Positions 11,134 to 24,166 of a stretch of DNA of 64,000 nt are shown here, piece by piece. Origin of the DNA: Argentina anserina (lineage: Eukaryota; Streptophyta; Magnoliopsida; Rosales; Rosaceae); assembly GCF_933775445.1 (NCBI RefSeq), contig NW_026089453.1, positions 50,154 to 114,153 on the forward strand, in the 5' to 3' direction. Numbering within the stretch: position 1 is the first letter of the stretch; each line of letters opens with the position of its first letter. The position numbers were made by a program, and so were the translations under genes. Below the pieces are notes generated by a model. The model had not been told where the DNA came from, ran no database searches, and saw only the letters and a program-made list of their open reading frames with translations.

Positions 11134-13376
11134 AAACACACGCCCACACTGGAAACACTCTCAAATTCAAGAAAAACTCGCATCGAAAGCGGTTCAGAAA
11201 GATACTCAAACGAGGATTGAAAAGATACTCAAATTGCAATAGTAAACATACTCAAACGATAGAAAGATACTCAGTTTGAAAGAAACACACGCCCACACTA
11301 GAAACACTCTCAAATTCAATAGAAACTCGCATCAGAAAGCCTTACAGAAAGATACTCAAACGAGAATTGAAAAGATACTCAAAGTGCAATAGTAAACAAA
11401 CTAAAACGATAGAAAGATACTCAGTTTGAAAGAAACACACGCCCACATTGGAAACACTCTCAAATTCAAGAAAAACTCGCATCGAAAGCCGTTCAGAAAG
11501 ATACTCAAACGAGGATTGAAAAGATACTCAAATTGCAATAGTAAACATACTCAAACGATAGAAAGATACTCAGTTTGAAAGAAACACACGCCCACACTAG
11601 AAACACTCTCAAATTCAATAGAAACTCGCATCAGAAAGGCTTACAGAAAGATACTCAAACTAGAATTGAAAAGATACTCAAATTGCAATAGTAAATATAC
11701 TCAAACGATAGAAAGATACTCAGTTTGAAAGAAACACACGCCCACACAGGAAACACTCTCAAATTCAATAGAAACTCGCATCAGAAAGGCTTACAGAAAG
11801 ATACTCAAACTAGAATTTAAAAGATACTCAAATTGCAATAGTAAACCTACTCAAACGATAGAAAGATACGCAGTTTGAAAGAAACACACGCCACACAGGA
11901 AACACTCTCAAATTCAATAGAAACTCGCATCAGAAATGCTTACAGAAAGATACTCAAACGAGAATTGAAAAGATACTCAAATTGCAATAGTAAATATACT
12001 CAAACGATAGAAAGATACTCAGTTTGAAAGAAACACACGCCCACACTGGAAACACTCTCAAATTCAAGAAAAACTCGCATCGAAAGCCGTTCAGAAAGAT
12101 ACTCAAACGAGGATTGAAAAGATACTCAAATTGCAATAGTAAACATACTCAAACGATAGAAAGATACTCAGTTTGAAAGAAACACACGCCCACACAGGAA
12201 ACACTCTCAAATTCAATAGAAACTCGCATCAGAAAGCCTTACAGAAAGATACTCAAACTAGAATTTAAAAGATACTCAAAGTGCAATAGTAAACCTACTC
12301 AAACGATAGAAAGATACGCAGTTTGAAAGAAACACACGCCCACACAGGAAACACTCTCAAATTCAATAGAAACTCGCATCAGAAATGCTTACAGAAAGAT
12401 ACTCAAACGAGAATTGAAAAGATACTCAAATTGCAATAGTAAATATACTCAAACGATAGAAAGATACTCAGTTTGAAAGAAACACACGCCCACACTGGAA
12501 ACACTCTCAAATTCAAGAAAAACTCGCATCGAAAGCCGTTCAGAAAGATACTCAAACGAGGATTGAAAAGATACTCAAATTGCAATAGTAAACATACTCA
12601 AACGATAGAAAGATACTCAGTTTGAAAGAAACACACGCCCACACTAGAAACACTCTCAAATTCAATAGAAACTCGCATCAGAAAGCCTTACAGAAAGATA
12701 CTCAAACGAGAATTGAAAAGATACTCAAAGTGCAATAGTAAACATACTAAAACGATAGAAAGATACTCAGTTTGAAAGAAACACACGCCCACATTGGAAA
12801 CACTCTCAAATTCAAGAAAAACTCGCATCGAAAGCCGTTCAGAAAGATACTCAAACGAGGATTGAAAAGATACTCAAATTGCAATAGTAAACATACTCAA
12901 ACAATAGAAAGATACTCAGTTTGAAAGAAACACACGCCCACACTAGAAACACTCTCAAATTCAATAGAAACTCGCATCAGAAAGCCTTACAGAAAGATAC
13001 TCAAACGAGAATTGAAAAGATACTCAAAGTGCAATAGTAAACATACTCAAACGATAGAAAGGTACTCAGTTTGAAAGAAACACTCGCCCACACAGGAAAC
13101 ACTCTCAAATTCAATAGAAACTCGCATCAGAAATGCTTACAGAAAGATACTCAAACGAGAATTGAAAAGATACTCAAATTGCAATAGTAAATATACTCAA
13201 ACGATAGAAAGATACTCAGTTTGAAAGAAACACACGCCCACACAGGAAACACTCTCAAATTCAATAGAAACTCGCATCAGAAATGCTTACAGAAAGATAC
13301 TCAAACGAGAATTGAAAAGATACTCAAATTGCAATAGTAAATATACTCAAACGATAGAAAGATACTCAGCTTGAAG
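11134..13376 (+). repeat. 15-mer higher-order repeat (about 2,242 bp), copy 2
   Basis: This is the second tandem copy of the 15-mer, again containing the duplicated 449-bp block (near 11,842 and 12,291). It has a single C loss in the C-rich box near 11,891, at a position where its partner is normal. A third copy seems to begin after 13,376 but is disrupted within 100 bp by a 6-bp deletion and by indels. Confidence 0.86.
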
Positions 13377-13396
13377 AAACACACGCCCACACTGGA

Positions 13397-14756
13397 AACT
13401 ACTCTCAAATTCAAGAAAAACTCGCATCGAAAGCCGTTCAGAAAGATACTCAAACGAGGATTGAAAAGAAATTGCAATAGTAAATATACTCAAACGATAG
13501 AAAGATACTCAGTTTGAAAGAAAACACACGCCCACACTGGGAACACTCTCAAATTCAATAGAAACTCGCATCAGAAAGGCTTACAGAAAGATACTCAAAC
13601 GAGAATTGAAAAGATACTCAAAGTGCAATAGTAAACATACTCAAACGATAGAAAGATACTCAGTTTGAAAGAAACACACGCCCACATTGGAAACACTCTC
13701 AAATTCAAGAAAAACTCGCATCGAAAGCCGTTCCAGAAAGATACTCAAACGAGGATTTGAAAAAGATACTCAAATTGCAATAGTAAACCCTACTCAAACG
13801 ATAGAAAGATACTCAGTTTGAAAGAAACACACGCCCACACTAGAAACACTCTCAAATTCAATAGAAACTCGCATCAGAAATGCTTACAGAAAGATACTCA
13901 AACGAGAATTGAAAAGATACTCAAAGTGCAATAGTAAACATACTCAAACGATAGAAAGATACTCAGTTTGAAAGAAACACACGCCCACATTGGAAACACT
14001 CTCAAATTCAAGAAAAACTCGCATCGAAACACGTTCAGAAAGATACTCAAACGAGGATTGAAAAGATACTCAAATTGCAATAGTAAAACATACTCAAACG
14101 ATAGAAAGATACTCAGTTTGAAGAAACACACGCCCACACTAGAAACACTCTCAAATTCAATAGAAACTCGCATCAGAAAGCCTTACAGAAAGATACTCAA
14201 ACGAGAATTGAAAAGATACTCAAAGGACAATAGTAAACATACTCAAACGATAGAAGATAATCAGTTTGAAAGAAACACACGCCCACACTGGAAACACTCT
14301 AAAATTCAATAGCAACTCGCATCAGAAAGCCTTACAGAGAGATACTCAAACGAGAATTGAAAAGATACTCAAAGGGCAATAGTAAACATACTCAAACGAT
14401 AGAAAGATACTCAGTTTGAAAGAAACACACGCCCACACTGGAAACACTCTCAAATTCAATAGAAACTCGCATCAGAAAGGCTTACAGAAAGATACTCAAA
14501 CGAGAATTGAAAAGATACTCAAAGTGCAATAGTAAACATACTCAAACGATAGAAAGATACTCAGTTTGAAAGAAACACACGCCCACACTGGAAACACTCT
14601 CAAAATTCAAGAAAAACTCGCATCGAAAGCCGTTCAGAAAGATACTCAAACGAGGATTGAAAAGATACCTCAAATTGCAATACTAAAAGATACTCAAACG
14701 ATAGAAAGATACTCAGTTTGAAAGAAACACACGCCCACACTAGAAACACTCTCCAA
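13397..14756 (+). other. Indel-dense patch inside the array
   Basis: Compared with the equivalent part of copy 2 (about 16,668-18,024), this 1.36-kb stretch carries about a dozen isolated 1-2-bp length changes: an extra T near 13,400, extra A at 13,521, extra C near 13,734, three extra bases at 13,755-13,764, CCCT for CAT near 13,788, extra A near 14,087, lost A near 14,120 and 14,255, extra A near 14,602, extra C near 14,669 and 14,753. A 6-bp deletion lies near 13,469. Most sit in or beside short homopolymers. Flanking DNA lacks such changes, which suggests a consensus-quality problem, although real local decay is possible. Confidence 0.8.
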
Positions 14757-15841
14757 ATTCAATAGAAACTCGCATCAGAAAGCCTTACAGAAAGATAATA
14801 AAAGGAGGATTGAAAAGATACTCAAATTGCAATAGTAAACATACTCAAACGATAGAAAGATACTCAGTTTGAAAGAAACACACGCCCACACTGGAAACAC
14901 TCTAAAATTCAATAGAAACTCGCATCAGAAATCCTTACAGAAACATACTCAAACGAGAATTGAAAAGATACTCAAAGTGCAATAGTAAACATACTCAAAC
15001 GATAGAAAGATACTCAGTTTGAAAGAAACACACGCCGACACTGGAAACACTCTCAAATTCAATAGAAACTCGCATCAGAAAGGCTTACAGAAAGATACTC
15101 AAACGAGAATTGAAATGATACTCAAAGTGCAATAGTAAACATACTCAAACGATAGAAAGATACTCAGTTTGAAAGAAACACACACCCACAGTGGAAACAC
15201 TCTCAAATTCAAGAAAAACTCGCATCGAAAGCCGTTCAGAAAGATACTCAAACGAGGATTGAAAAGATACTCAAATTGCAATAGTAAACATACTCAAACG
15301 ATAGAAAGATACTCAGTTTGAAAGAAACACATTCCCACACTAGAAACACTCTCAAATTCAATAGAAACTCGCATCAGAAAGCCTTACAGAAAGATACTCA
15401 AACGAGAATTGAAAAGATACTCAAATTGCAATAGTAAACATACTCAAACGATAGAAAGATACTCAGTTTGAAAGAAACACACGCCCACACTGGAAACACT
15501 CTCAAATTCAATAGAAACTCGCATCAGAAAGGCTTACAGAAAGATACTCAAACGAGAATTGAAAAGATACTCAAAGTGCAATAGTAAACATACTCAAACG
15601 ATAGAAAGATACTCAGTTTGAAAGAAACACACGCCCACAGTGGAAACACTCTCAAATTCAAGAAAAACTCGCATCGAAAGCCGTTCAGAAAGATACTTAA
15701 ACGGGAATTGAAAAGATACTCAAAGTGCAATAGTAAACATACTCAAACGATAGAAAGATACTCAGTTTGAAAGAAACACACACCCACATTGGAAACACTC
15801 TCAAATTCAATAGAAACTCGCATCAGAAAGCCTTACAGAAA

Positions 15842-15860
15842 GATACTCAAAGTGTAATAG
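15842..15860 (+). repeat. Junction of 23-bp deletion in a truncated monomer (1 of 7)
   Basis: The normal monomer junction has two copies of GATACTCAAA separated by CGAGAATTGAAAA. Here one copy and the intervening bases are gone, a 23-bp loss between direct repeats. The same monomer also carries GTGTAATAG instead of GTGCAATAG and, 40 bp on, CTCATTTTG instead of CTCAGTTTG. Those linked changes make it a lineage marker. Confidence 0.93.
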
Positions 15861-16150
15861 TAAACATACTCAAACGATAGAAAGATACTCATTTTGAAAG
15901 AAACACACGCCCACACTGGAAACACTCTCAAATTCAAGAAAAACTCGCATCGAAAGCCGTTCAGAAAGATAATAAAACGAGGATTGAAAAGATACTCAAA
16001 GTGCAATAGTAAACATACTCAAACGATAGAAAGATACTCAGTTTGAAAGAAACACACGCCCGCACTGGAAACACTCTCAAATTCAAGAAAAACTCGCATC
16101 GAAAGCCGTTCAGAAAGATACTCAAACGAGGATTGAAAAGATACTCAAAT

Positions 16151-19100
16151 TGCAATAGTAAACATACTCAAACAATAGAAAGATACTCAGTTTGAAAGAA
16201 ACACACGCCCACACTAGAAACACTCTCAAATTCAATAGAAACTCGCATCAGAAAGCCTTACAGAAAGATACTCAAACGAGAATTGAAAAGATACTCAAAG
16301 TGCAATAGTAAACATACTCAAACGATAGAAAGGTACTCAGTTTGAAAGAAACACTCGCCCACACAGGAAACACTCTCAAATTCAATAGAAACTCGCATCA
16401 GAAATGCTTACAGAAAGATACTCAAACGAGAATTGAAAAGATACTCAAATTGCAATAGTAAATATACTCAAACGATAGAAAGATACTCAGTTTGAAAGAA
16501 ACACACGCCCACACAGGAAACACTCTCAAATTCAATAGAAACTCGCATCAGAAATGCTTACAGAAAGATACTCAAACGAGAATTGAAAAGATACTCAAAT
16601 TGCAATAGTAAATATACTCAAACGATAGAAAGATACTCAGCTTGAAGAAACACACGCCCACACTGGAAACACTCTCAAATTCAAGAAAAACTCGCATCGA
16701 AAGCCGTTCAGAAAGATACTCAAACGAGGATTGAAAAGATACTCAAATTGCAATAGTAAACATACTCAAACGATAGAAAGATACTCAGTTGAAAGAAACA
16801 CACGCCCACACTAGAAACACTCTCAAATTCAATAGAAACTCGCATCAGAAAGCCTTACAGAAAGATACTCAAACGAGAATTGAAAAGATACTCAAAGTGC
16901 AATAGTAAACATACTAAAACGATAGAAAGATACTCAGTTTGAAAGAAACACACGCCCACATTGGAAACACTCTCAAATTCAAGAAAAACTCGCATCGAAA
17001 GCCGTTCAGAAAGATACTCAAACGAGGATTGAAAAGATACTCAAATTGCAATAGTAAACATACTCAAACGATAGAAAGATACTCAGTTTGAAAGAAACAC
17101 ACGCCCACACTAGAAACACTCTCAAATTCAATAGAAACTCGCATCAGAAATGCTTACAGAAAGATACTCAAACGAGAATTGAAAAGATACTCAAAGTGCA
17201 ATAGTAAACATACTCAAACGATAGAAAGATACTCAGTTTGAAAGAAACACACGCCCACATTGGAAACACTCTCAAATTCAAGAAAAACTCGCATCGAAAC
17301 ACGTTCAGAAAGATACTCAAACGAGGATTGAAAAGATACTCAAATTGCAATAGTAAACATACTCAAACGATAGAAAGATACTCAGTTTTAAAGAAACACA
17401 CGCCCACACTAGAAACACTCTCAAATTCAATAGAAACTCGCATCAGAAAGCCTTACAGAAAGATACTCAAACGAGAATTGAAAAGATACTCAAAGGACAA
17501 TAGTAAACATACTCAAACGATAGAAAGATACTCAGTTTGAAAGAAACACACGCCCACACTGGAAACACTCTAAAATTCAATAGCAACTCGCATCAGAAAG
17601 CCTTACAGAGAGATACTCAAACGAGAATTGAAAAGATACTCAAAGGGCAATAGTAAACATACTCAAACGATAGAAAGATACTCAGTTTGAAAGAAACACA
17701 CGCCCACACTGGAAACACTCTCAAATTCAATAGAAACTCGCATCAGAAAGGCTTACAGAAAGATACTCAAACGAGAATTGAAAAGATACTCAAAGTGCAA
17801 TAGTAAACATACTCAAACGATAGAAAGATACTCAGTTTGAAAGAAACACACGCCCACATTGGAAACACTCTCAAATTCAAGAAAAACTCGCATCGAAAGC
17901 CGTTCAGAAAGATACTCAAACGAGGATTGAAAAGATACTCAAATTGCAATACTAAAAGATACTCAAACGATAGAAAGATACTCAGTTTGAAAGAAACACA
18001 CGCCCACACTAGAAACACTCTCAAATTCAATAGAAACTCGCATCAGAAAGCCTTACAGAAAGATAATAAAAGGAGGATTGAAAAGATACTCAAATTGCAA
18101 TAGTAAACATACTCAAACGATAGAAAGATACTCAGTTTGAAAGAAACACACGCCCACACTGGAAACACTCTAAAATTCAATAGAAACTCGCATCAGAAAT
18201 CCTTACAGAAACATACTCAAACGAGAATTGAAAAGATACTCAAAGTGCAATAGTAAACATACTCAAACGATAGAAAGATACTCAGTTTGAAAGAAACACA
18301 CGCCGACACTGGAAACACTCTCAAATTCAATAGAAACTCGCATCAGAAAGGCTTACAGAAAGATACTCAAACGAGAATTGAAATGATACTCAAAGTGCAA
18401 TAGTAAACATACTCAAACGATAGAAAGATACTCAGTTTGAAAGAAACACACACCCACATTGGAAACACTCTCAAATTCAAGAAAAACTCGCATCGAAAGC
18501 CGTTCAGAAAGATACTCAAACGAGGAATGAAAAGATACTCAAATTGCAATAGTAAACATACTCAAACGATAGAAAGATACTCAGTTTGAAAGAAACACAT
18601 TCCCACACTAGAAACACTCTCAAATTCAATAGAAACTCGCATCAGAAAGCCTTACAGAAAGATACTCAAACGAGAATTGAAAAGATACTCAAATTGCAAT
18701 AGTAAACATACTCAAACGATAGAAAGATACTCAGTTTGAAAGAAACACACGCCCACACTGGAAACACTCTCAAATTCAATAGAAACTCGCATCAGAAAGG
18801 CTTACAGAAAGATACTCAAACGAGAATTGAAAAGATACTCAAAGTGCAATAGTAAACATACTCAAACGATAGAAAGATACTCAGTTTGAAAGAAACACAC
18901 GCCCACAGTGGAAACACTCTCAAATTCAAGAAAAACTCGCATCGAAAGCCGTTCAGAAAGATACTTAAACGGGAATTGAAAAGATACTCAAAGTGCAATA
19001 GTAAACATACTCAAACGATAGAAAGATACTCAGTTTGAAAGAAACACACACCCACATTGGAAACACTCTCAAATTCAATAGAAACTCGCATCAGAAAGCC

Positions 19101-19375
19101 TTACAGAAAGATACTCAAAGTGTAATAGTAAACATACTCAAACGATAGAAAGATACTCATTTTGAAAGAAACACACGCCCACACTGGAAACACTCTCAAA
19201 TTCAAGAAAAACTCGCATCGAAAGCCGTTCAGAAAGATAATAAAACGAGGATTGAAAAGATACTCAAAGTGCAATAGTAAACATACTCAAACGATAGAAA
19301 GATACTCAGTTTGAAAGAAACACACGCCCGCACTGGAAACACTCTCAAATTCAAGAAAAACTCGCATCGAAAGCT
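16151..19375 (+). repeat. 22-monomer tandem unit (about 3.27 kb), copy 2
   Basis: This is the cleaner copy of the 3.27-kb unit. Homology to copy 1 runs from CAAACAATAG near 16,170 to about 19,375. There copy 1 continues with GCCGTTCAG and CAAACGAGGATTG, while this copy switches to GCTGTTCAG and the haplotype with GGTACTC. The junction of the duplication therefore lies inside a monomer near 16,100-16,150. Confidence 0.87.
19110..19128 (+). repeat. Truncated monomer junction (2 of 7)
   Basis: It has the same 23-bp loss, GTGTAATAG and CTCATTTTG as at 15,842, at an offset of 3,268 bp. It was carried by the 3.27-kb duplication. Confidence 0.93.
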
Positions 19376-20659
19376 GTTCAGAAAGATACTTAAACGAGCA
19401 TTGAAAAGGTACTCAAATTGCAATTGTAAACATACTCAAACGATAGAATGATACTCAGGTTGAAAGAAACACACGCCCACACTGGAAACACTCTCAAAAT
19501 TCAAGAGAAACTCGCATCGAAAGCCGTTCAGAAAGATACTCAAACGAGGATTGAAAAGATACTGAAAGTGCAATAGTAAATATACTCAAACGATAGAAAG
19601 ATACTCAGTTTGAAAGAAACACACGCCCACACTGGAAACACTCTCAAATTCAAGAAAAACTCGCATCGAAAGCCGTTCAGAAAGATAATAAAACGAGGAT
19701 TGAAAAGATACTCAAAGTGCAATAGTAAACATACTCAAACGATAGAAAGATACTCAGTTTGGAAGAAACACACGCCCACACTGGAAACACTCTCAAATTC
19801 AAGAAAAACTCGCATCCGAAAGGCTTACAGAATGATACTCAAACGAGGATTGAAAAGATACTTAAAGTGCAATAGTAAATATACTCAAACGATAGAAAGA
19901 TACTCAGTTTGAAAGAAACACACGCCCACACTGGAAACATTCTCAAATTCAAGAAAAACTCGCATCGAAAACCGTTCAGAAAGATACTCAAACGAGGATT
20001 GAAAAGATACTCAAATTGCAATAGTAAACATACTCAAACGATAGAAAGATATTCAGTTTGAAAGAAACACACGCCCACACTGGAAACACTCTCAAATTCA
20101 AGAAAAACTCGCATCGAAAGCCGTTCAGAAAGATACTCAAACGAGAATTGAAAATATACTCAAATTGCAAAAGTAAACATACTCAAACAATAGAAAGATA
20201 CTCAGTTTGAAAGAAACACACGCCCACACTAGAAACACTCTCAAATTCAATAGAAACTCGCATCAGAAAGGCTTAAAGAAAGATACTCAAACTAGAATTG
20301 AAAAGATACTCAAAGTGCAATAGTAAACATACTCAAACGATAGAAAGATACTCAGTTTGAAAGAAACACACGCCCACACTGGAAACACTCTCAAATTCAA
20401 TAGAAACTCGCATCAGAAAGGCTTACAGAAAGATACTCAAACGAGAATTGAAAAGATACTCAAATTGCAATAGTAAATATACTCAAACGATAGAAAGATA
20501 CTCAGTTTGAAAGAAACACACGCCCACACTGGGAACACTCTCAAATTCAATAGAAACTCGCATCAGAAAGGCTTACAGAAAGATACTCAAACGAGAATTG
20601 AAAAGATACTCAAAGTGCAATAGTAAACATACTCAAACGATAGAAAGATACTCAGTTTG
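19376..20659 (+). repeat. Mixed monomers linking two HOR domains
   Basis: No clean HOR is visible here. The first monomer with the linked changes GGTACTC, CAATTGTAA and GAATGATACTCAGG appears near 19,400. A related block of two monomers follows 9 monomers later (about 19,240-19,550 and 20,590-20,890). CTCGCATCCGAAAGG near 19,809 is the first example of a form that becomes common as CTCGAATCCGAAAGG after 40,600. The stretch looks like a transition between the left and right subfamilies. Confidence 0.7.
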
Positions 20660-23123
20660 AAAGAAACACACGCCCGCACTGGAAACACTTTCAAATTCAA
20701 GAAAAACTCGCATCGAAAGCTGTTCAGAAAGATACTTAAACGAGCATTGAAAAGGTACTCAAATTGCAATTGTAAACATACTCAAACGATAGAATGATAC
20801 TCAGGTTGAAAGAAACACACGCCCACACTGGAAACACTCTCAAAATTCAAGAGAAACTCGCATCGAAAGCCGTTCAGAAAGATACTCAAACGAGAATTGA
20901 AAATATACTCAAAGGGCAATAGTAAACATACTCAAACGATAGAAAGATACTCAGTTTGAAAGAAACACACGCCCACACTGGAAACATTCTCAAATTCAAG
21001 AAAAACTCGCATCGAAAGCCGTTCAGAAAGATACTCAAACGAGGATTGAAAAGATACTCAAATTGCAATAGTAAACATACTCAAACGATAGAAAGATACT
21101 CAGTTTGAAAGAAACACACGCCCACACTGGAAACACTCTAAAATTCAATAGAAACTCGCATCAGAAAGCCTTACAGAAATATACTCAAACGAGAATTGAA
21201 AAGATACTCAAAGTGCAATAGTAAACATACTCAAACGATAGAAAGATACTCAGTTTGAAAGAAACACACGCCCACCCTGGAAACACTCTCAAATTCAATA
21301 GAAACTCGCATCAGAAAGCCTTACAGAGAGATACTCAAACGAGAATTGAAAAGATACTCAAAGTGCAATAGTAAACATACTCAAACGATAGAAAGATACT
21401 CAGTTTGAAAGAAACACACGCCCACACTGGAAACACTCTCAAATTCAAGAAAAACTGGCATCGAAAGCCGTTCATAAAGATACTCAAACGAGCATTGAAA
21501 AGGTACTCAAATTGCAATTGTAAACATACTCAAACGATAGAATGATACTCAGGTTGAAAGAAACACACGCCCACACTGGAAACACTCTCAAATTCAAGAG
21601 AAACTCGCATCAGAAAGCCTTACAGAAAGATACTCAAACGAGAATTGAAAAGATACTCAAAGTGCAATAGTAAACATACTCAAACGATAGAAAGATACTC
21701 AGTTTGAAAGAAACACACGCCCACACTGGAAACACTCTTAAATTCAATAAAACTCGCATCAGAAATCCTTACAGAAAGATACTCAAACGAGAATTGAAAA
21801 GATACTCAAAGTGCAATAGTAAACATACTCAAACGATAGAAAGATACTCAGTTTGAAAGAAACACACGCCCATATTGGAAACACTCTCAAATTCAAGAAA
21901 AACTCGCATCGAAAGTCGTTCAGAAAGATACTGAAACGAGAATTGAAAAGATACTCAAAGTGCAATAGTAAACATACTTAAACGATAGAAAGATACTCAG
22001 TTTGAAAGAAACACACACCCACATTGGAAACACTCTCAAATTCAATAGAAACTCGCATCAGAAAGGCTTACAGAATGATACTCAAACTAGAATTGAAAAG
22101 ATACTCAAAGTGCAATAGTAAATATACTCAAACGATAGAAAGATACTCAGTTTGAAAGAAACACACGCCCACACTGGAAACATTCTCAAATTCAAGAAAA
22201 ACTCGCATCGAAAGCCGTTCAGAAAGATACTCAAACGAGGATTGAAAAGATACTGAAATTGCAATAGTAAACATACTCAAACGATAGAAAGATACTCAGT
22301 TTGAAAGAAACACACGCCCACACTGGAAACACTCTAAAATTCAATAGAAACTCGCATCAGAAAGCCTTACAGAAAGATACTCAAACGAGAATTGAAAAGA
22401 TACTCAAAGTGCAATAGTAAACATACTCAAACGATAGAAAGATACTCAGTTTGAAAGAAACACACGCCCACACTGGAAACACTCTCAAATTCAAGAGAAA
22501 CTCGCATCAGAAAGCCTTACAGAAAGATACTCAAACGAGAATTGAAAAGATACTCAAAGTGTAATAGTAAACATACTCAAACGATAGAAAGATACTCAGT
22601 TTGAAAGAAACACACGCCCAAATTGGAAATACTCTCAAATTCAAGAAAAACTCGCATCGAAAGCCGTTCAGAAAGATACTCAAACGAGAATTGAAAATAT
22701 ACTCAAATTGCAATAGTAAACATACTCAAACGGTAGAAAGATACTCAGTTTGAAAGAAACACACGCCCACACTGGAAACACTCTCAAATTCAATAGAAAC
22801 TCGCATCAGAAAGGCTTACAGAAAGATACTCAAACGAGAATTGAAAAGATACTCATAGTACAATAGTAAACATACTCAAACGATAGAAAGATACTCAGTT
22901 TGAAAGAAACACACGCCCATATTGGAAACACTCTCAAATTCAAGAAAAACTCGCATCGAAAGTCGTTCAGAAAGATACTTAAACGAGAATTGAAAAGATA
23001 CTCAAAGTGCAATAGTAAACATACTCAAACGATAGAAAGATACTCAGTTTGAAAGAAACACACACCCACATTGGAAACACTCTCAAATTCAATAGAAACT
23101 CGCATCAGAAAGGCTTACAGAAA

Positions 23124-23142
23124 GATACTCAAAGTGTAATAG
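23124..23142 (+). repeat. Truncated monomer junction (3 of 7)
   Basis: It has the same deletion and linked substitutions. It lies in the first 3,694-bp unit and in a 1,024-bp repeat. Confidence 0.93.
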
Positions 23143-24147
23143 TAAACATACTCAAACGATAGAAAGATACTCATTTTGAAAGAAACACACGCCCACACTT
23201 GAAACACTCTCAAATTCAATAGAAACTCGCATCAGAAAGGCTTACAGAAAGATACTCAAACGAGAATTGAAAAGATACTCAAAGTGCAATAGTAAACATA
23301 CTCAAACGATAGAAAGATACTCAGTTTTGAAAGAAACACACGCCCACACTGGAAACACTCTCAAATTCAAGAAAAACTCGCATCGAAAGCCGTTCGGAAA
23401 GATAATCAAACGAGGATTGAAAAGATACTCAAATTGCAATAGTAAACATACTCAAACGATAGAAAGATACTCAGTTTGAAAGAAACACACGCCCACACTG
23501 GAAACACTCTCAAATTCAATAGAAACTCGCATCAGAAAGGCTTACAGAAAGATACTCAAACGAGAATTGAAAAGATACTCAAAGTGCAATAGTAAACATA
23601 CTCAAACGATAGAAAGATACTCAGTTTGTAAGAAACACACGCCCGCACTGGAAACACTCTTAAATTCAAGAAAAACTCGCATCGAAAGCCGTTCAAAAAG
23701 ATAATAAAACGAGGATTGAAAAGATACTCAAATTGCAATAGTAAACATACTCAAACGATAGAAAGATACTCAGTTTGAAAGAAACACACGCCCACACTGG
23801 AAACACTCTTAAATTCAATAAAACTCGCATTAGAAATCCTTACAGAAAGATACTCAAACGACAATTGAAAAGATACTCAAAGTGCAATAGTAAACATACT
23901 CAAACGATAGAAAGATACTCAGTTTGAAAGAAACACACGCCCATATTGGAAACACTCTCAAATTCAAGAAAAACTCGCATCGAAAGTCGTTCAGAAAGAT
24001 ACTTAAACGAGAATTGAAAAGATACTCAAAGTGCAATAGTAAACATACTCAAACGATAGAAAGATACTCAGTTTGAAAGAAACACACACCCACATTGGAA
24101 ACACTCTCAAATTCAATAGAAACTCGCATCAGAAAGGCTTACAGAAA

Positions 24148-24166
24148 GATACTCAAAGTGTAATAG
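24148..24166 (+). repeat. Truncated monomer junction (4 of 7)
   Basis: This is the same truncated monomer, exactly 1,024 bp after the previous one. Confidence 0.93.

Larger units (their letters stand above)
12890..16150 (+). repeat. 22-monomer tandem unit (about 3.27 kb), copy 1
   Basis: The unit recurs at offsets drifting from 3,272 to 3,268 bp, the drift coming from small indels in this copy. Shared markers are CAAACAATAG near 12,899/16,170, ATAGAAAGGTACTC at 13,053/16,325, AAAGGAGGATTG near 14,803/18,069 and the 23-bp-deleted monomer at 15,842/19,110. It contains a truncated monomer, so the unit is about 23 bp shorter than 22 full monomers. Its first part overlaps the end of the 15-mer block. 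Confidence 0.88.

Noticed and set aside
13968..14312. Longest open frame in the window, 114 residues, plus strand
   Set aside because: It exists because 1-bp indels in the indel-dense patch remove frame stops. The homologous stretch in the cleaner copy (17,238-17,540) is interrupted at a different point. It is a lysine/threonine-rich translation of satellite.
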